This document shows positions 1 to 5,937 of a DNA stretch of 6,633 bases, piece by piece. A program made the translations under genes and the position numbers. The stretch is from Gammaproteobacteria bacterium (GTDB lineage: Bacteria > Pseudomonadota > Gammaproteobacteria > Enterobacterales > Alteromonadaceae). The first letter of the stretch is position 1. Each line of letters begins with the position of its first letter. The stretch covers positions 1 through 6,633 of the forward strand of contig JAIXSW010000298.1 of assembly GCA_027484495.1 (NCBI GenBank), written 5' to 3'. The notes under the pieces were generated by a model. The model made no database searches and was not told the origin of the DNA. It saw only the letters and a list, made by a program, of their open reading frames with translations.

Positions 1-209
1 ACGCAGAAAACCCGCTGAACGAATCCATCCGCCTTTGCCGCGACAACCTGCAACAAATTCTGCAGCACTGCGCCAGCCTGGATATTCCGCTTGGCCTCAA
101 CGTGGAAAGCCTGACCAACCGACGCGAAGAAATCGACGCATCAGTGTTGCTGTTCCGCCTGCTGAAAGCCACGATGGAATTGCATCTGGCTGAGAAGCAA
201 GTCGCCTGA
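1..209 (+). CDS. 3' end of a methylenetetrahydrofolate reductase-like protein (partial)
   Basis: An open frame enters from the left edge (first full codon at base 3) and ends at a TGA at 207-209, giving the last 68 residues of a protein. The visible part has an amphipathic helix beginning NPLNESIRLCRDNLQQIL, then a strand-like stretch IPLGLNVESLTNRREEIDAS and a final helix. The GLNVES...R.EEIDAS pattern recalls, from memory, the C-terminal part of bacterial proteins annotated as methylenetetrahydrofolate reductase-like, folate-linked TIM-barrel enzymes of the cytoplasm. The catalytic part lies outside the window, so this assignment is tentative. That it is real coding sequence is well supported by codon use and an uninterrupted frame. 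No T-tract hairpin follows the stop; the repeat-rich gap starts immediately. Confidence 0.5.
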   Translation, partial: AENPLNESIRLCRDNLQQILQHCASLDIPLGLNVESLTNRREEIDASVLLFRLLKATMELHLAEKQVA

Positions 210-397
210 CGATTGCCTTTGTTTTTTGCCCTGCGGGCGGGCTTTCGCTGACGCGGCTCCTTTGTCCTGCTGATGGCTGTTTCGCCCAAAGGGCCGGCAG
301 CTGCAATAGTGGCAATTGCTTTTGAGCCACTTTCATAAAAAACAGAAACAACTAAGAAGCCAAATACCCGTTGGAGCGAGCCGATGACAATCAGCAG

Positions 398-470
398 TTT
401 GAGGTTTTAAGAAAACGGGTGTTTGAGCGATTTGACGTTAGCAAATCGCGAGTTACGTTTTCGCCTCAAA
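398..470. repeat. Nested long hairpin inside the intergenic element
   Basis: Three stems nest around one centre. TTTGAGG (398-404) pairs with CCTCAAA (464-470), GAAAACG (411-417) pairs with CGTTTTC (456-462), and GCGATTTG (427-434) pairs with CAAATCGC (442-449) around a 7-base loop. All three are perfect, separated by short internal loops. The arrangement is far more ordered than chance and would fold as a single bulged stem in RNA or as a cruciform in DNA. Whether it is transcribed is unknown. Confidence 0.7.
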
Positions 471-523
471 GTGTTGATTTTCAGCGGGCTTTCGAGCGGA
501 ATCGGGTGGCGCCTTTTCTTTCG

Positions 524-557
524 GTTCCTTTCTTTTGGCAAGACAAAAGAAAGGAAC
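524..557. repeat. Perfect 14-bp inverted repeat in the intergenic element
   Basis: GTTCCTTTCTTTTG (524-537) is exactly complementary to CAAAAGAAAGGAAC (544-557) around a 6-base loop (GCAAGA). It has no T-tract of the kind that follows an intrinsic terminator. Pyrimidine-rich arms of this kind inside a GGTGGCGCC...-led block are, as I recall, a hallmark of a dispersed gammaproteobacterial intergenic repeat. Confidence 0.75.
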
Positions 558-596
558 TCACCGTCAGGTGAACTCTTTGCTAGACGGTCTCACCGT
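558..596. repeat. Pair of small hairpins sharing an 8-base direct repeat
   Basis: TCACC (558-562) pairs with GGTGA (567-571), and ACGGT (584-588) pairs with ACCGT (592-596). CTCACCGT occurs at both 557-564 and 589-596, so the two hairpins share a direct repeat at a 32-base interval. They follow directly on the 14-bp hairpin and appear to be part of the same element. Confidence 0.5.
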
Positions 597-715
597 GAGG
601 GTAAAAATGATTACGCAGAAACCGCCGCCTGCAGGTCAGAAAACCAGCAAACAGCAATCTGCTATCCCATGCAGTGCACCGCTTATCCCAGCGCCACCAG
701 AGCAAACCACAGATA

Positions 716-745
716 CTGACGACAATCGGCAGCCAGAATGGTAAT
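716..745 (+). promoter_or_regulatory. Weak sigma70-like promoter candidate for the acyltransferase gene
   Basis: CTGACG (716-721) and GGTAAT (740-745) are separated by 18 bases, each matching four of six consensus positions. Transcription would begin near base 752, which fits a start codon at 778 or 799 and argues against the TTG at 754. The match is modest and could arise by chance. Confidence 0.22.
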
Positions 746-798
746 TTCAGTACTTGCCTGCTCTTAATCGAATTTCCATGTCAATTTCCGGGGTTTTC

Positions 799-1965
799 AT
801 GCACGTGTTGTCGTCACGCCACTCCTCCCGCCACAGCGGGCTCGATCTGCTGCGGGCCTGCGCTATTGCACTGGTGTTTATGTATCACTATATGGTGTTT
901 GTCAGTGGCGAACCGACCTTTGGCTGGCTCAGTCAAATCGGCTGGGTTGGCGTCGATTTGTTTTTTGTTTTATCTGGATATTTGATTGGTAATCAGCTGT
1001 TTAAAGGACTGGCGCAAGGCAAGCAGCTGTCGTTTCGGCGTTTTTACTGGCGACGCGCCCTGCGGACCTGGCCGGTGTTCTGGCTGGTATTGGCCGCCTT
1101 TTTTCTGTTGCCACAACTGATGGGTGGTAATACGCCGCCGCCGTTATGGCGCTTTCTGACTTTCACACAAAATTATCAGCTGATGCCTGGCACCGCTTTT
1201 TCGCATGCCTGGTCTTTATGTATTGAAGAACAATTCTATTTTCTGCTGCCATTGGTGGTCTGGCTCTGCCTGCGGGTTGGCAGCAAAGTGCAGCATGCCT
1301 TCTGGCTGATGGGCGCGCTGATTGTCGCGGCGACTTGTTATCGCTATCAGATGTGGCAGTTATATGGGAATGAGGCCGATGGTCAGACCCGCTATTTTAA
1401 TGCTTTTATTTATTATTCCAGTTTCGCGCGAATGGACGAATTGCTGCCTGGGCTCGCGGTGGCCCTGTTTAAAAATGCCTATCCGGCGCGCTGGTCGGCC
1501 TTGGCACAACATGGTCACAAACTACAGCTGCTGGCTTTCGCCGCTGTGGCTGTGATGAGTTATCTGCTGCTGAATTATGGCTATATAGAAGGTCAGGGTT
1601 ATGGCTTTTTTGCCACTGTGTTTGGCTATTCCCTGCTGGCGATGGCATTTGCCTTATTGCTGATGAGTGCGCTGCAGCCGGGCAGTCTGTTAGCACGCTA
1701 CCAGATCCCCGGCGCCGCAACTTTAGCGTTATGGTCCTATTCACTGTATCTGGTGCATAAACCGATTGGTTTTATCATTAAACAGCAGGCGTCGCAGTAT
1801 GGTTGGTCAGACGGCTCGGTGCTGCTGCTAAATATTGCCGTATCGCTTGGCGTCAGCGCGCTGCTATACAAACTGCTGGAAGCGCCGGCTATGGCATTTC
1901 GCGACCGCGTCTACCCGGATATCTTCCGCCCTGCGGCGCCGGGCAAAGCTGAAGTATTAGCCTGA
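799..1965 (+). CDS. Acyltransferase 3 family membrane protein (OafA/YrhL-like)
   Basis: This is a polytopic inner-membrane O-acyltransferase-type protein of 388 residues, typical for the acyltransferase-3 fold of about ten helices. Visible family marks are LDLLRACAIALVFMYHY near residues 15-31, with the conserved histidine at residue 30; GVDLFFVLSGYLIG (51-64); the basic stretch RRFYWRRALR (80-89); SLCIEEQFYFLLP (139-151); SYSLYLVHKPI (313-323); and a late E-x-P (361-363). Such proteins transfer acetyl or other acyl groups from the cytoplasmic side to sugars of O-antigen, exopolysaccharide or peptidoglycan. The substrate cannot be read from this sequence, and no glycan genes surround it. The ATG at 799 is chosen because GGGG lies five bases upstream and the protein then starts just before the first helix. 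The frame is also open to ATG 778 and TTG 754, neither with a good ribosome site. No SGNH extension is present. No clear terminator follows. Confidence 0.85.
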   Translation: MHVLSSRHSSRHSGLDLLRACAIALVFMYHYMVFVSGEPTFGWLSQIGWVGVDLFFVLSGYLIGNQLFKGLAQGKQLSFRRFYWRRALRTWPVFWLVLAAFFLLPQLMGGNTPPPLWRFLTFTQNYQLMPGTAFSHAWSLCIEEQFYFLLPLVVWLCLRVGSKVQHAFWLMGALIVAATCYRYQMWQLYGNEADGQTRYFNAFIYYSSFARMDELLPGLAVALFKNAYPARWSALAQHGHKLQLLAFAAVAVMSYLLLNYGYIEGQGYGFFATVFGYSLLAMAFALLLMSALQPGSLLARYQIPGAATLALWSYSLYLVHKPIGFIIKQQASQYGWSDGSVLLLNIAVSLGVSALLYKLLEAPAMAFRDRVYPDIFRPAAPGKAEVLA

Positions 1966-1992
1966 TCGCAGCGTTGCCGAAACCGCAGCTAG

Positions 1993-2020
1993 TCGACTTT
2001 CAAAAGGACTACGCTATGCT
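1993..2020 (+). promoter_or_regulatory. Weak promoter candidate before the solute-binding protein gene
   Basis: TCGACT (1993-1998) and TATGCT (2015-2020) are 16 bases apart and each matches four of six sigma70 consensus positions. A start near 2027 would leave a leader of about 27 bases before the GTG at 2054 and would exclude the small upstream frame at 2016. Read-through from the acyltransferase gene is an equal alternative. Confidence 0.2.
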
Positions 2021-2057
2021 TTTTGGCAACTGCAATCACCAGACAGCGCAACAGTGA
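2016..2057 (+). CDS. Possible 13-codon leader peptide overlapping the next start
   Basis: An ATG at 2016 follows AAGGA (2004-2008) at a 7-base spacing, a much better ribosome site than the one before the downstream gene. The frame reads MLFGNCNHQTAQQ and stops at TGA 2055-2057, which overlaps the GTG start at 2054 as GTGA. This is the geometry of translational coupling. The peptide has no recognisable attenuator feature such as a run of one amino acid, and so short a frame could be accidental. Confidence 0.28.
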   Translation: MLFGNCNHQTAQQ

Positions 2058-2836
2058 AACTCCGTTCATTCCTTTGGCTACTCGTGGCGCTGCTGAGCGT
2101 CGCTGCGGGTAGCAAAAATGCAGAAGCAAAGCCGGTTGCGATCCGCTGGTGCCTCGATCATTTTCCGCGATTGCACGAATTTGATGCAAAAGGCAGAACC
2201 GCGACCGGCCCCTCTGTTGAGATGATGCAAGAAATCGCACGCAGAACCGGTTTCCGGTTAGAGCCCTCGCGTCAGACCCCTATCGCCCGCTGCCTCAAAG
2301 CACTCGCCGATGGCGAAACCGATATTATGGTTAATTTGCTCTATAACGAGGAGCGTGCCAGACAGTTCATCTTGATCCGTTTCGCCTCCCGGCTTCCTGA
2401 CCAACTATACCGACATGTCGCTGCAGCAAAACCTTTGTTGCGGCTGTCGCAAATCAGCAGTCTGAGCCTTGTAATCGTCAGGGGGTTCCGCTTACATCCC
2501 AAACTACAGAAAATTACCGACGCGCTGCCACCGAACCAAATTCAATACGTGGATTCGGCATTAAACGCCTTGAAGTTAGTCGCGAAGGGCAGAACTGAGG
2601 CTGCATTGTTGTCACCCAATATTGTTAAAACTTTGTTGGACCAGCATCCAGACATCGCCAGGCAATTACAAAGCACTCAATTTCTGCACGACGATCTGCA
2701 GCCGGAAGATATTTTTATCGGTTTGTCCCGCCATCTGAAACATCCTGATACGGAACAAAAGATCAAGACAGCGCTGGCTCAAATGAAACAAGACGGTTCT
2801 TTACAACGCATTTTGGGTGATACCGTGCTGTATTAA
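2054..2836 (+). CDS. Periplasmic solute-binding protein, family 3-like (orphan)
   Basis: This 260-residue protein has a clear signal peptide: a basic MKLR start, a hydrophobic core LWLLVALLSVAA, and AEA at 23-25 as a likely signal peptidase I site. The mature part begins with a strand and WCLDHFP (32-38). It continues with GPSVEMMQEIARRTGF (52-67), TPIARCLKALADGETDIMV (75-93) and a final QDGSLQRIL segment. This order matches the extracellular solute-binding family 3 fold used by polar amino-acid ABC importers and by sensor domains. Two mature cysteines, C33 and C80, could pair. No permease or ATPase gene is adjacent, so it may be an orphan binding or sensing protein; its ligand is unknown. 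The GTG start is set by the signal peptide, and the frame has no ATG upstream of it. Its own ribosome site is weak. The gap from the acyltransferase stop is 88 bases, so co-transcription is possible. Confidence 0.75.
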   Translation: MKLRSFLWLLVALLSVAAGSKNAEAKPVAIRWCLDHFPRLHEFDAKGRTATGPSVEMMQEIARRTGFRLEPSRQTPIARCLKALADGETDIMVNLLYNEERARQFILIRFASRLPDQLYRHVAAAKPLLRLSQISSLSLVIVRGFRLHPKLQKITDALPPNQIQYVDSALNALKLVAKGRTEAALLSPNIVKTLLDQHPDIARQLQSTQFLHDDLQPEDIFIGLSRHLKHPDTEQKIKTALAQMKQDGSLQRILGDTVLY

Positions 2837-2943
2837 TCAATTCATCACTCAGTCGCAGATCTTCAAATCCATCAAAGCCCCAGCTGCAAGCCAGTGTTGC
2901 CAAACGTGGTTTTAGCGGGATCCTCGTTTAAAACAAAAAGCTG

Positions 2944-2972
2944 CTGACAAAACCTTTACACTCATGCATAAT
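2944..2972 (+). promoter_or_regulatory. Sigma70 promoter of tonB-exbB-exbD
   Basis: CTGACA (2944-2949) and CATAAT (2967-2972) each match five of six consensus bases and are spaced by exactly 17 bases. Transcription would begin near base 2979, giving a 5' leader of about 26 bases before the tonB ATG. The -10 box is buried in the Fur site, which fits iron repression. Confidence 0.65.
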
Positions 2973-2985
2973 GCGAATCATTCTC
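2967..2985 (+). promoter_or_regulatory. Fur box controlling tonB-exbB-exbD
   Basis: CATAATGCGAATCATTCTC matches the 19-base Fur consensus at 15 positions. It contains a 7-1-7 inverted repeat, TGCGAAT-C-ATTCTCA (2972-2986), with one mismatch between arms. The site covers the -10 element and the expected transcription start, so iron-loaded Fur bound here would block RNA polymerase; the operon should be induced under iron limitation. Confidence 0.85.
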
Positions 2986-3004
2986 ATATGCTTTAAGTTT
3001 TATC

Positions 3005-3658
3005 ATGTCGCGCGGATCTGCCGGAGTCTTTTTGTTGTTGTTGTCGCTGCATCTCGGCGCTATTGCCGCGCTGGTGCAGGCGGATGCAGCCATTACAGAA
3101 CCGACAATCGACATGGAACCACCCAAGCTACAGGGCATGTTGATCGCACCTGAGCCCAAAATTGCGCCACCGCCACCTAAAGCTGAGCCGGAACCGGTGA
3201 AACCACAGCCGAAGCCCATCCCGAAACAACCGCCGCTGAAGCAGACAGCGCCCAAGCACAAGACACCGCCGCCGGTCGCCAAAGCAGCAGCGGCAGCACC
3301 GGCGCCAACGCTGACCAAGCCTGTCACGCGACAAGCACAGGCCAGCAGCGCAAAAACCACCGAGCCCAGTACGCAGCTGCCCAGTGCCGATGCCGCAGGC
3401 CTGAATAACAAAGCACCGGTCTACCCGATGTTGTCACGCAAACGCAAAGAACAGGGCACGGTCTGGATGTTATTACTGGTCAGTAAAGAAGGCTTGGTCA
3501 CTCAACTGAAACTGAAGAAAACCAGTGGTTTTGACCGGCTGGATCAAGCCGCGCTGCAGGCGGTGAAAAAATGGAAATTCCAGCCGGCGCGCAAAGAAGG
3601 CCAGCCGATTGATTATTGGTACGAGCTACCGCTGAAATTCTCATTGCAGCAGGGTTAA
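3005..3658 (+). CDS. tonB: TonB, energy-transducing periplasm-spanning protein
   Basis: A 217-residue TonB. An N-terminal signal anchor (about residues 7-24) carries a serine and histidine on the helix (S14, H16), as in other TonB anchors that contact ExbB/ExbD. A Pro/Lys/Glu-rich rod follows (about 38-108), with EP and KP runs of the kind that span the periplasm. The C-terminal TonB domain runs from about 135 to 217 with the conserved VYP (139-141), the GTVW strand, SGF..LDQAAL (174-184), VKKWKFQPA (187-195) and a final ELPLKF strand. The protein passes motor energy to TonB-dependent outer-membrane receptors for siderophores, haem or cobalamin. The ATG at 3005 has only a weak TAAG ribosome site, but it directly precedes the anchor and follows the promoter. 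It is first in the operon; exbB begins 47 bases after its stop. Confidence 0.95.
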   Translation: MSRGSAGVFLLLLSLHLGAIAALVQADAAITEPTIDMEPPKLQGMLIAPEPKIAPPPPKAEPEPVKPQPKPIPKQPPLKQTAPKHKTPPPVAKAAAAAPAPTLTKPVTRQAQASSAKTTEPSTQLPSADAAGLNNKAPVYPMLSRKRKEQGTVWMLLLVSKEGLVTQLKLKKTSGFDRLDQAALQAVKKWKFQPARKEGQPIDYWYELPLKFSLQQG

Positions 3659-3705
3659 CCGCGGATTTTTGGTGCCACGCGCCGCATTATTCACAGGAGT
3701 ACATC

Positions 3706-4443
3706 ATGCAAGACAATCCTTACGGCATCGCGTTGTTGTGGCAACAAGGCGATATGGTCAGCAAAACCGTGGCGTTTTTATTGCTGCTGATGTCGGTCGC
3801 CAGCTGGACTGTGATTGCCCGGCGCAGCTATGCGTTGTGGCAACTGCGCCGTTTGCAGCAAGCCGGCCGCGAATTTTGGCATGCGCAAAGTTTTCAGGCG
3901 GGCCTGAATTTATTGCAGCAAGCCCGGCCGGTAGATGGCCCTGCGAATCCGTTTTTTTACCTGGCGGATCAGGGCCAGCAGGCGTTAGCGCATCACAGCA
4001 CGCACCGAGATGACCTACATGGTCATCTGCCACTCTCCGACTGGCTGACGGCGAATTTAAAAGGCGCGATTGATGAAAGTTCTGAGCAGCTGCAACGCGG
4101 CCTGGCGATCCTGGCGTCGGTCGGTTCGGTCGCACCTTTTGTCGGTCTGTTCGGCACGGTTTGGGGTATTTATCATGCACTGGTGAGCCTCGGCGCCAGC
4201 GGTCAGGCCAGCATCGACAAAATTGCTGGTCCGGTCGGTGAAGCGCTGATCATGACGGCTTTTGGCCTCGCAGTGGCGATCCCGGCCACGCTGGCGTTTA
4301 ACGCCTTTAGCCGCAGCAACAAGGGCATTGTGTCGCAACTGAACCGTTTCGCTTTCCAGCTGCATGCGTATTTCATTACCGGCGCCGCGCCAAAAGCAAC
4401 AGTGTCGCAAACGCATAGCAATCATATGAATGGAGCCGCCTGA
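3706..4443 (+). CDS. exbB: ExbB, TonB-system proton channel/motor subunit
   Basis: A 245-residue MotA/TolQ/ExbB-family protein, nearly the length of E. coli ExbB. Three membrane segments are visible: about 20-38, 136-158 (SVGSVAPFVGLFGTVWGIYHAL) and 176-201 (GPVGEALIMTAFGLAVAIPA). A long cytoplasmic loop separates the first two. The membrane threonines equivalent to those lining the ExbB pore (T151 in FGTVWG, T184 in IMTAFG) are present. It forms the pentameric scaffold around ExbD and couples proton flow to TonB. AGGAG (3695-3699) six bases before the ATG fixes the start; the frame is open further upstream to 3616 but that would run into tonB. Its TGA overlaps the exbD ATG by one base, indicating translational coupling. 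Confidence 0.95.
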   Translation: MQDNPYGIALLWQQGDMVSKTVAFLLLLMSVASWTVIARRSYALWQLRRLQQAGREFWHAQSFQAGLNLLQQARPVDGPANPFFYLADQGQQALAHHSTHRDDLHGHLPLSDWLTANLKGAIDESSEQLQRGLAILASVGSVAPFVGLFGTVWGIYHALVSLGASGQASIDKIAGPVGEALIMTAFGLAVAIPATLAFNAFSRSNKGIVSQLNRFAFQLHAYFITGAAPKATVSQTHSNHMNGAA

Positions 4444-4856
4444 TGTCTTTTCATAATGATTTTGACGACGACAGTGGCGTGATCAGCGAAATTAATATGA
4501 CGCCGCTGGTCGATGTGATGCTGGTGTTACTGATTATATTTATGATCACAGTGCCGGTGCTAACCCACTCTATTCCGCTGGAACTGCCGCAGGTCAGCCA
4601 TCAGCCTAGTCAGACCAAACCGGACACCGTCACGCTGGCCGTCACTGCCGACGGTGCTGTGTATTGGAACCGCGATAAACTGAGCCGCGCCGAACTGACG
4701 CAACGACTACAGCAGGCCGCGCTGCAAACACCGCAGCCCACCTTTCAGCTCAAAGGTGACCGCGCGGTCGCCTATGAACATGTGGTATCGACACTGGCGG
4801 CCGTGCAGCAGGCCGGTATTACTCAGCTGGGGTTTTTGACCGAGCCGGGGGCTTGA
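4443..4856 (+). CDS. exbD: ExbD, TonB-system motor subunit
   Basis: A 137-residue ExbD/TolR protein. The short acidic N-terminus (DFDDDSG) leads to the signature INMTPLVDVMLVLLIIFMI, where D24 is the protonatable membrane aspartate that matches D25 of E. coli ExbD. One transmembrane helix (about 22-42) is followed by a periplasmic domain ending at 137. The ATG overlaps the exbB stop as TGATG, with GGAG (4432-4435) seven bases upstream. Together with ExbB it uses the proton gradient to cycle TonB. It is the last gene of the operon. Its final 38 bases overlap the 3' end of the convergent minus-strand gene, and I see no strong intrinsic terminator after it. Confidence 0.95.
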   Translation: MSFHNDFDDDSGVISEINMTPLVDVMLVLLIIFMITVPVLTHSIPLELPQVSHQPSQTKPDTVTLAVTADGAVYWNRDKLSRAELTQRLQQAALQTPQPTFQLKGDRAVAYEHVVSTLAAVQQAGITQLGFLTEPGA

Positions 4857-5496
4857 GTTCCGGGTATTTTTTATCGATTTCGCCCAGTAACTCCTGCGCG
4901 ATCTGCACTGTGACTTCACTAAACCGTTGCAGTTGTTCCGGGTACATCGCAATAGATTCATAGCCCGGCGCCAAACTGCCATCGGCCTGAAAAAATGGTT
5001 GCTGTACCAGATGTGGCATCAGGTACTGCAGCTGATATTGGTTATAACCCTCAATCATTCGCAGAAAGTTCTGATGCAATGTATTGAACCGCGCCAGGCT
5101 GCGATACAGCGCCAAATCAATGTCATTCAGCCGGCCGGAGGCCAACATCATATTGACGCCTTCCAGATGCCAATAGTCGCCAAAAATCACGCCGGGGAGC
5201 CGTTCCAGCCGCTGTTTTTTCAGCTGCAGCTGATTCGACCGATTGATCTCAGTGAAATAATGCACAAAGCCTTGTTTCGGCTCGCTGCCATTTGCAACAT
5301 AAGTCGCCAGATCAACCCGCACCGCCCGCACGATCTCTATCCGTTGTTGCTCTTTTTGCTGTTCAGCCTGATAAGCCGACAATACAAATGCCGCAAATAC
5401 ACCAATAAACACCACGATCAGTTCAGGCAGCAGCTGGTTCAGTTTCAGCCGGAACCACAAACTCGCTGGTGGTATTTGTGCCGATGGTGAATCCAT
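4819..5496 (-). CDS. Single-pass inner-membrane protein of unknown function
   Basis: A 225-residue protein with a short polar N-terminus, one strong hydrophobic helix (about 22-41, LLPELIVVFIGVFAAFVLSAY), then a Gln/Glu-rich stretch (43-59) that looks like a short coiled coil. A helical soluble domain of about 160 residues follows, containing YWHLEGVNMMLASGRL (108-122) and a tyrosine-rich YNQYQLQYLMPHL. The plan, a membrane anchor with ExxxVFxGVxxAF, a Q/E helix, then a helix bundle with an 'ASGRL..ID..LY' motif, resembles the many uncharacterised anchored proteins of the DUF6090 sort; I cannot assign a family or function firmly. GGAG (minus strand, 5507-5504) lies seven bases before the ATG. 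It converges on exbD and overlaps it by 38 bases. It is not in the tonB operon, so a role in iron uptake should not be assumed. Confidence 0.75.
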   Translation of the reverse strand: MDSPSAQIPPASLWFRLKLNQLLPELIVVFIGVFAAFVLSAYQAEQQKEQQRIEIVRAVRVDLATYVANGSEPKQGFVHYFTEINRSNQLQLKKQRLERLPGVIFGDYWHLEGVNMMLASGRLNDIDLALYRSLARFNTLHQNFLRMIEGYNQYQLQYLMPHLVQQPFFQADGSLAPGYESIAMYPEQLQRFSEVTVQIAQELLGEIDKKYPELKPPARSKTPAE

Positions 5497-5652
5497 TTAT
5501 TAACTCCACTGTTGCAAACCGCCAACAGCCTATCGCAGCACAACTAAGACGTCACCTGCATATAAATTTGCTTACAGAATTATGCTGTGACACATAAAGT
5601 TTTCAGATAGAGTCAGATCAAAGGCTAAATCGTTGAAAGTAAGGAGCCGGCT

Positions 5653-5883
5653 ATGGCAGAACAAGGGTCAGGCGGTAATGTAATCGCCGCATTATGCAGT
5701 GTGTTTATTCCGGGGCTGGGCCAGCTGGTGCAAGGCCGTTTGCTGCCAGCCATTCTGTTTTTTGTCGTTTGTATGGCTGGTTATGCCATGTGGTGGCTGG
5801 TTTTCATTCCAGCGGTCATCGCAGGACTGGTACACCTGTGGTCGATTTTAGATGCAGCGACTTTTAAAAACCGCGCTTACTGA
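5653..5883 (+). CDS. Small hydrophobic membrane protein of unknown function
   Basis: A 76-residue protein that is almost entirely membrane-embedded. Its first hydrophobic segment (about 10-27) carries the IPGLGQLVQGR turn (19-29), which recalls TM2/DUF5683-like small membrane proteins. A second hydrophobic stretch (31-62) is long enough for one or two helices and contains MWW. The tail SILDAATFKNRAY is polar. The ribosome site TAAGGAG (5640-5646), six bases before the ATG, is among the strongest in the window, so translation is very likely. The gene stands alone, divergent from the anchored membrane protein, and ends 15 bases before a strong terminator. Function is unknown. Confidence 0.75.
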   Translation: MAEQGSGGNVIAALCSVFIPGLGQLVQGRLLPAILFFVVCMAGYAMWWLVFIPAVIAGLVHLWSILDAATFKNRAY

Positions 5884-5898
5884 CGTGGCAACAGCATA

Positions 5899-5925
5899 AA
5901 AAATGGCGCACTTGGCGCCATTTTT
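5899..5925. terminator. Bidirectional intrinsic terminator
   Basis: AAAAATGGCGC (5899-5909) and GCGCCATTTTT (5915-5925) form a perfect 11-bp stem around a 5-base loop, with A and T tracts on both flanks. It sits between the convergent small membrane protein gene and yjdM and can terminate both. Confidence 0.93.
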
Positions 5926-5937
5926 ATTAGGGTCCAT

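Larger units (their letters stand above)
211..659. repeat. MITE-like composite intergenic element with imperfect terminal inverted repeats
   Basis: The 589-base gap between the first gene and the acyltransferase contains no frame with a convincing start, ribosome site or protein-like composition. It is bounded by related inverted sequences: bases 221-240 read on the minus strand match bases 625-644 on the plus strand at 17 of 20 positions. A further GATTGC (211-216) / GCATTC-type outer match, exactly GATTGC versus GCAATC at 654-659, lies outside them after a small length difference. Between the arms are the hairpins listed separately. This fits a miniature, non-coding mobile or dispersed repeat of about 450 bases. 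The style of the hairpin block resembles multicopy intergenic repeats I recall from Alteromonadales-type gammaproteobacteria, but copy number cannot be judged from one window. No target-site duplication is obvious. Bases 660-798 hold only a weak promoter candidate. Confidence 0.5.

Noticed and set aside
97..351. Minus-strand frame over the end of the first gene and the left arm of the repeat
   Set aside because: It overlaps real coding sequence and gives a Pro/Gly/Ser-rich translation of the repeat. No ribosome site was found.
371..744. Overlapping plus-strand frames within the hairpin-rich gap
   Set aside because: They run through perfect hairpin arms, differ in frame over the same bases, lack ribosome sites and have low-complexity, protein-unlike composition.
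2909..2934. GTTTTA/TAAAAC inverted repeat after the solute-binding gene as a terminator
   Set aside because: It has a six-base AT-rich stem, a 14-base loop and no following T-tract.
2962..3411. Minus-strand frame of 149 codons opposite tonB
   Set aside because: Its Gly/Ala/Cys-rich sequence is the complement of the Pro/Lys/Ala-rich TonB rod, a common artefact.
3616..3705. Upstream extension of exbB to an earlier ATG
   Set aside because: It would overlap tonB and add 30 residues absent from ExbB proteins. The AGGAG before 3706 marks the true start.
4057..4425. Minus-strand frames opposite exbB
   Set aside because: They are shadows of a strongly conserved gene, and their translations show no domain or signal features.
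4843..4873. Weak CCGG/CCGG stem followed by TATTTTTT after exbD as a terminator
   Set aside because: The stem is only four pairs with an 11-base loop, and CCGG is self-complementary, so the pairing has little weight.
4927..5490. Plus-strand frame of 187 codons opposite the anchored membrane protein gene
   Set aside because: The minus-strand frame has a ribosome site, a clean transmembrane helix and normal codon use. The plus frame has no ribosome site and a composition rich in Gln, His and Ile.
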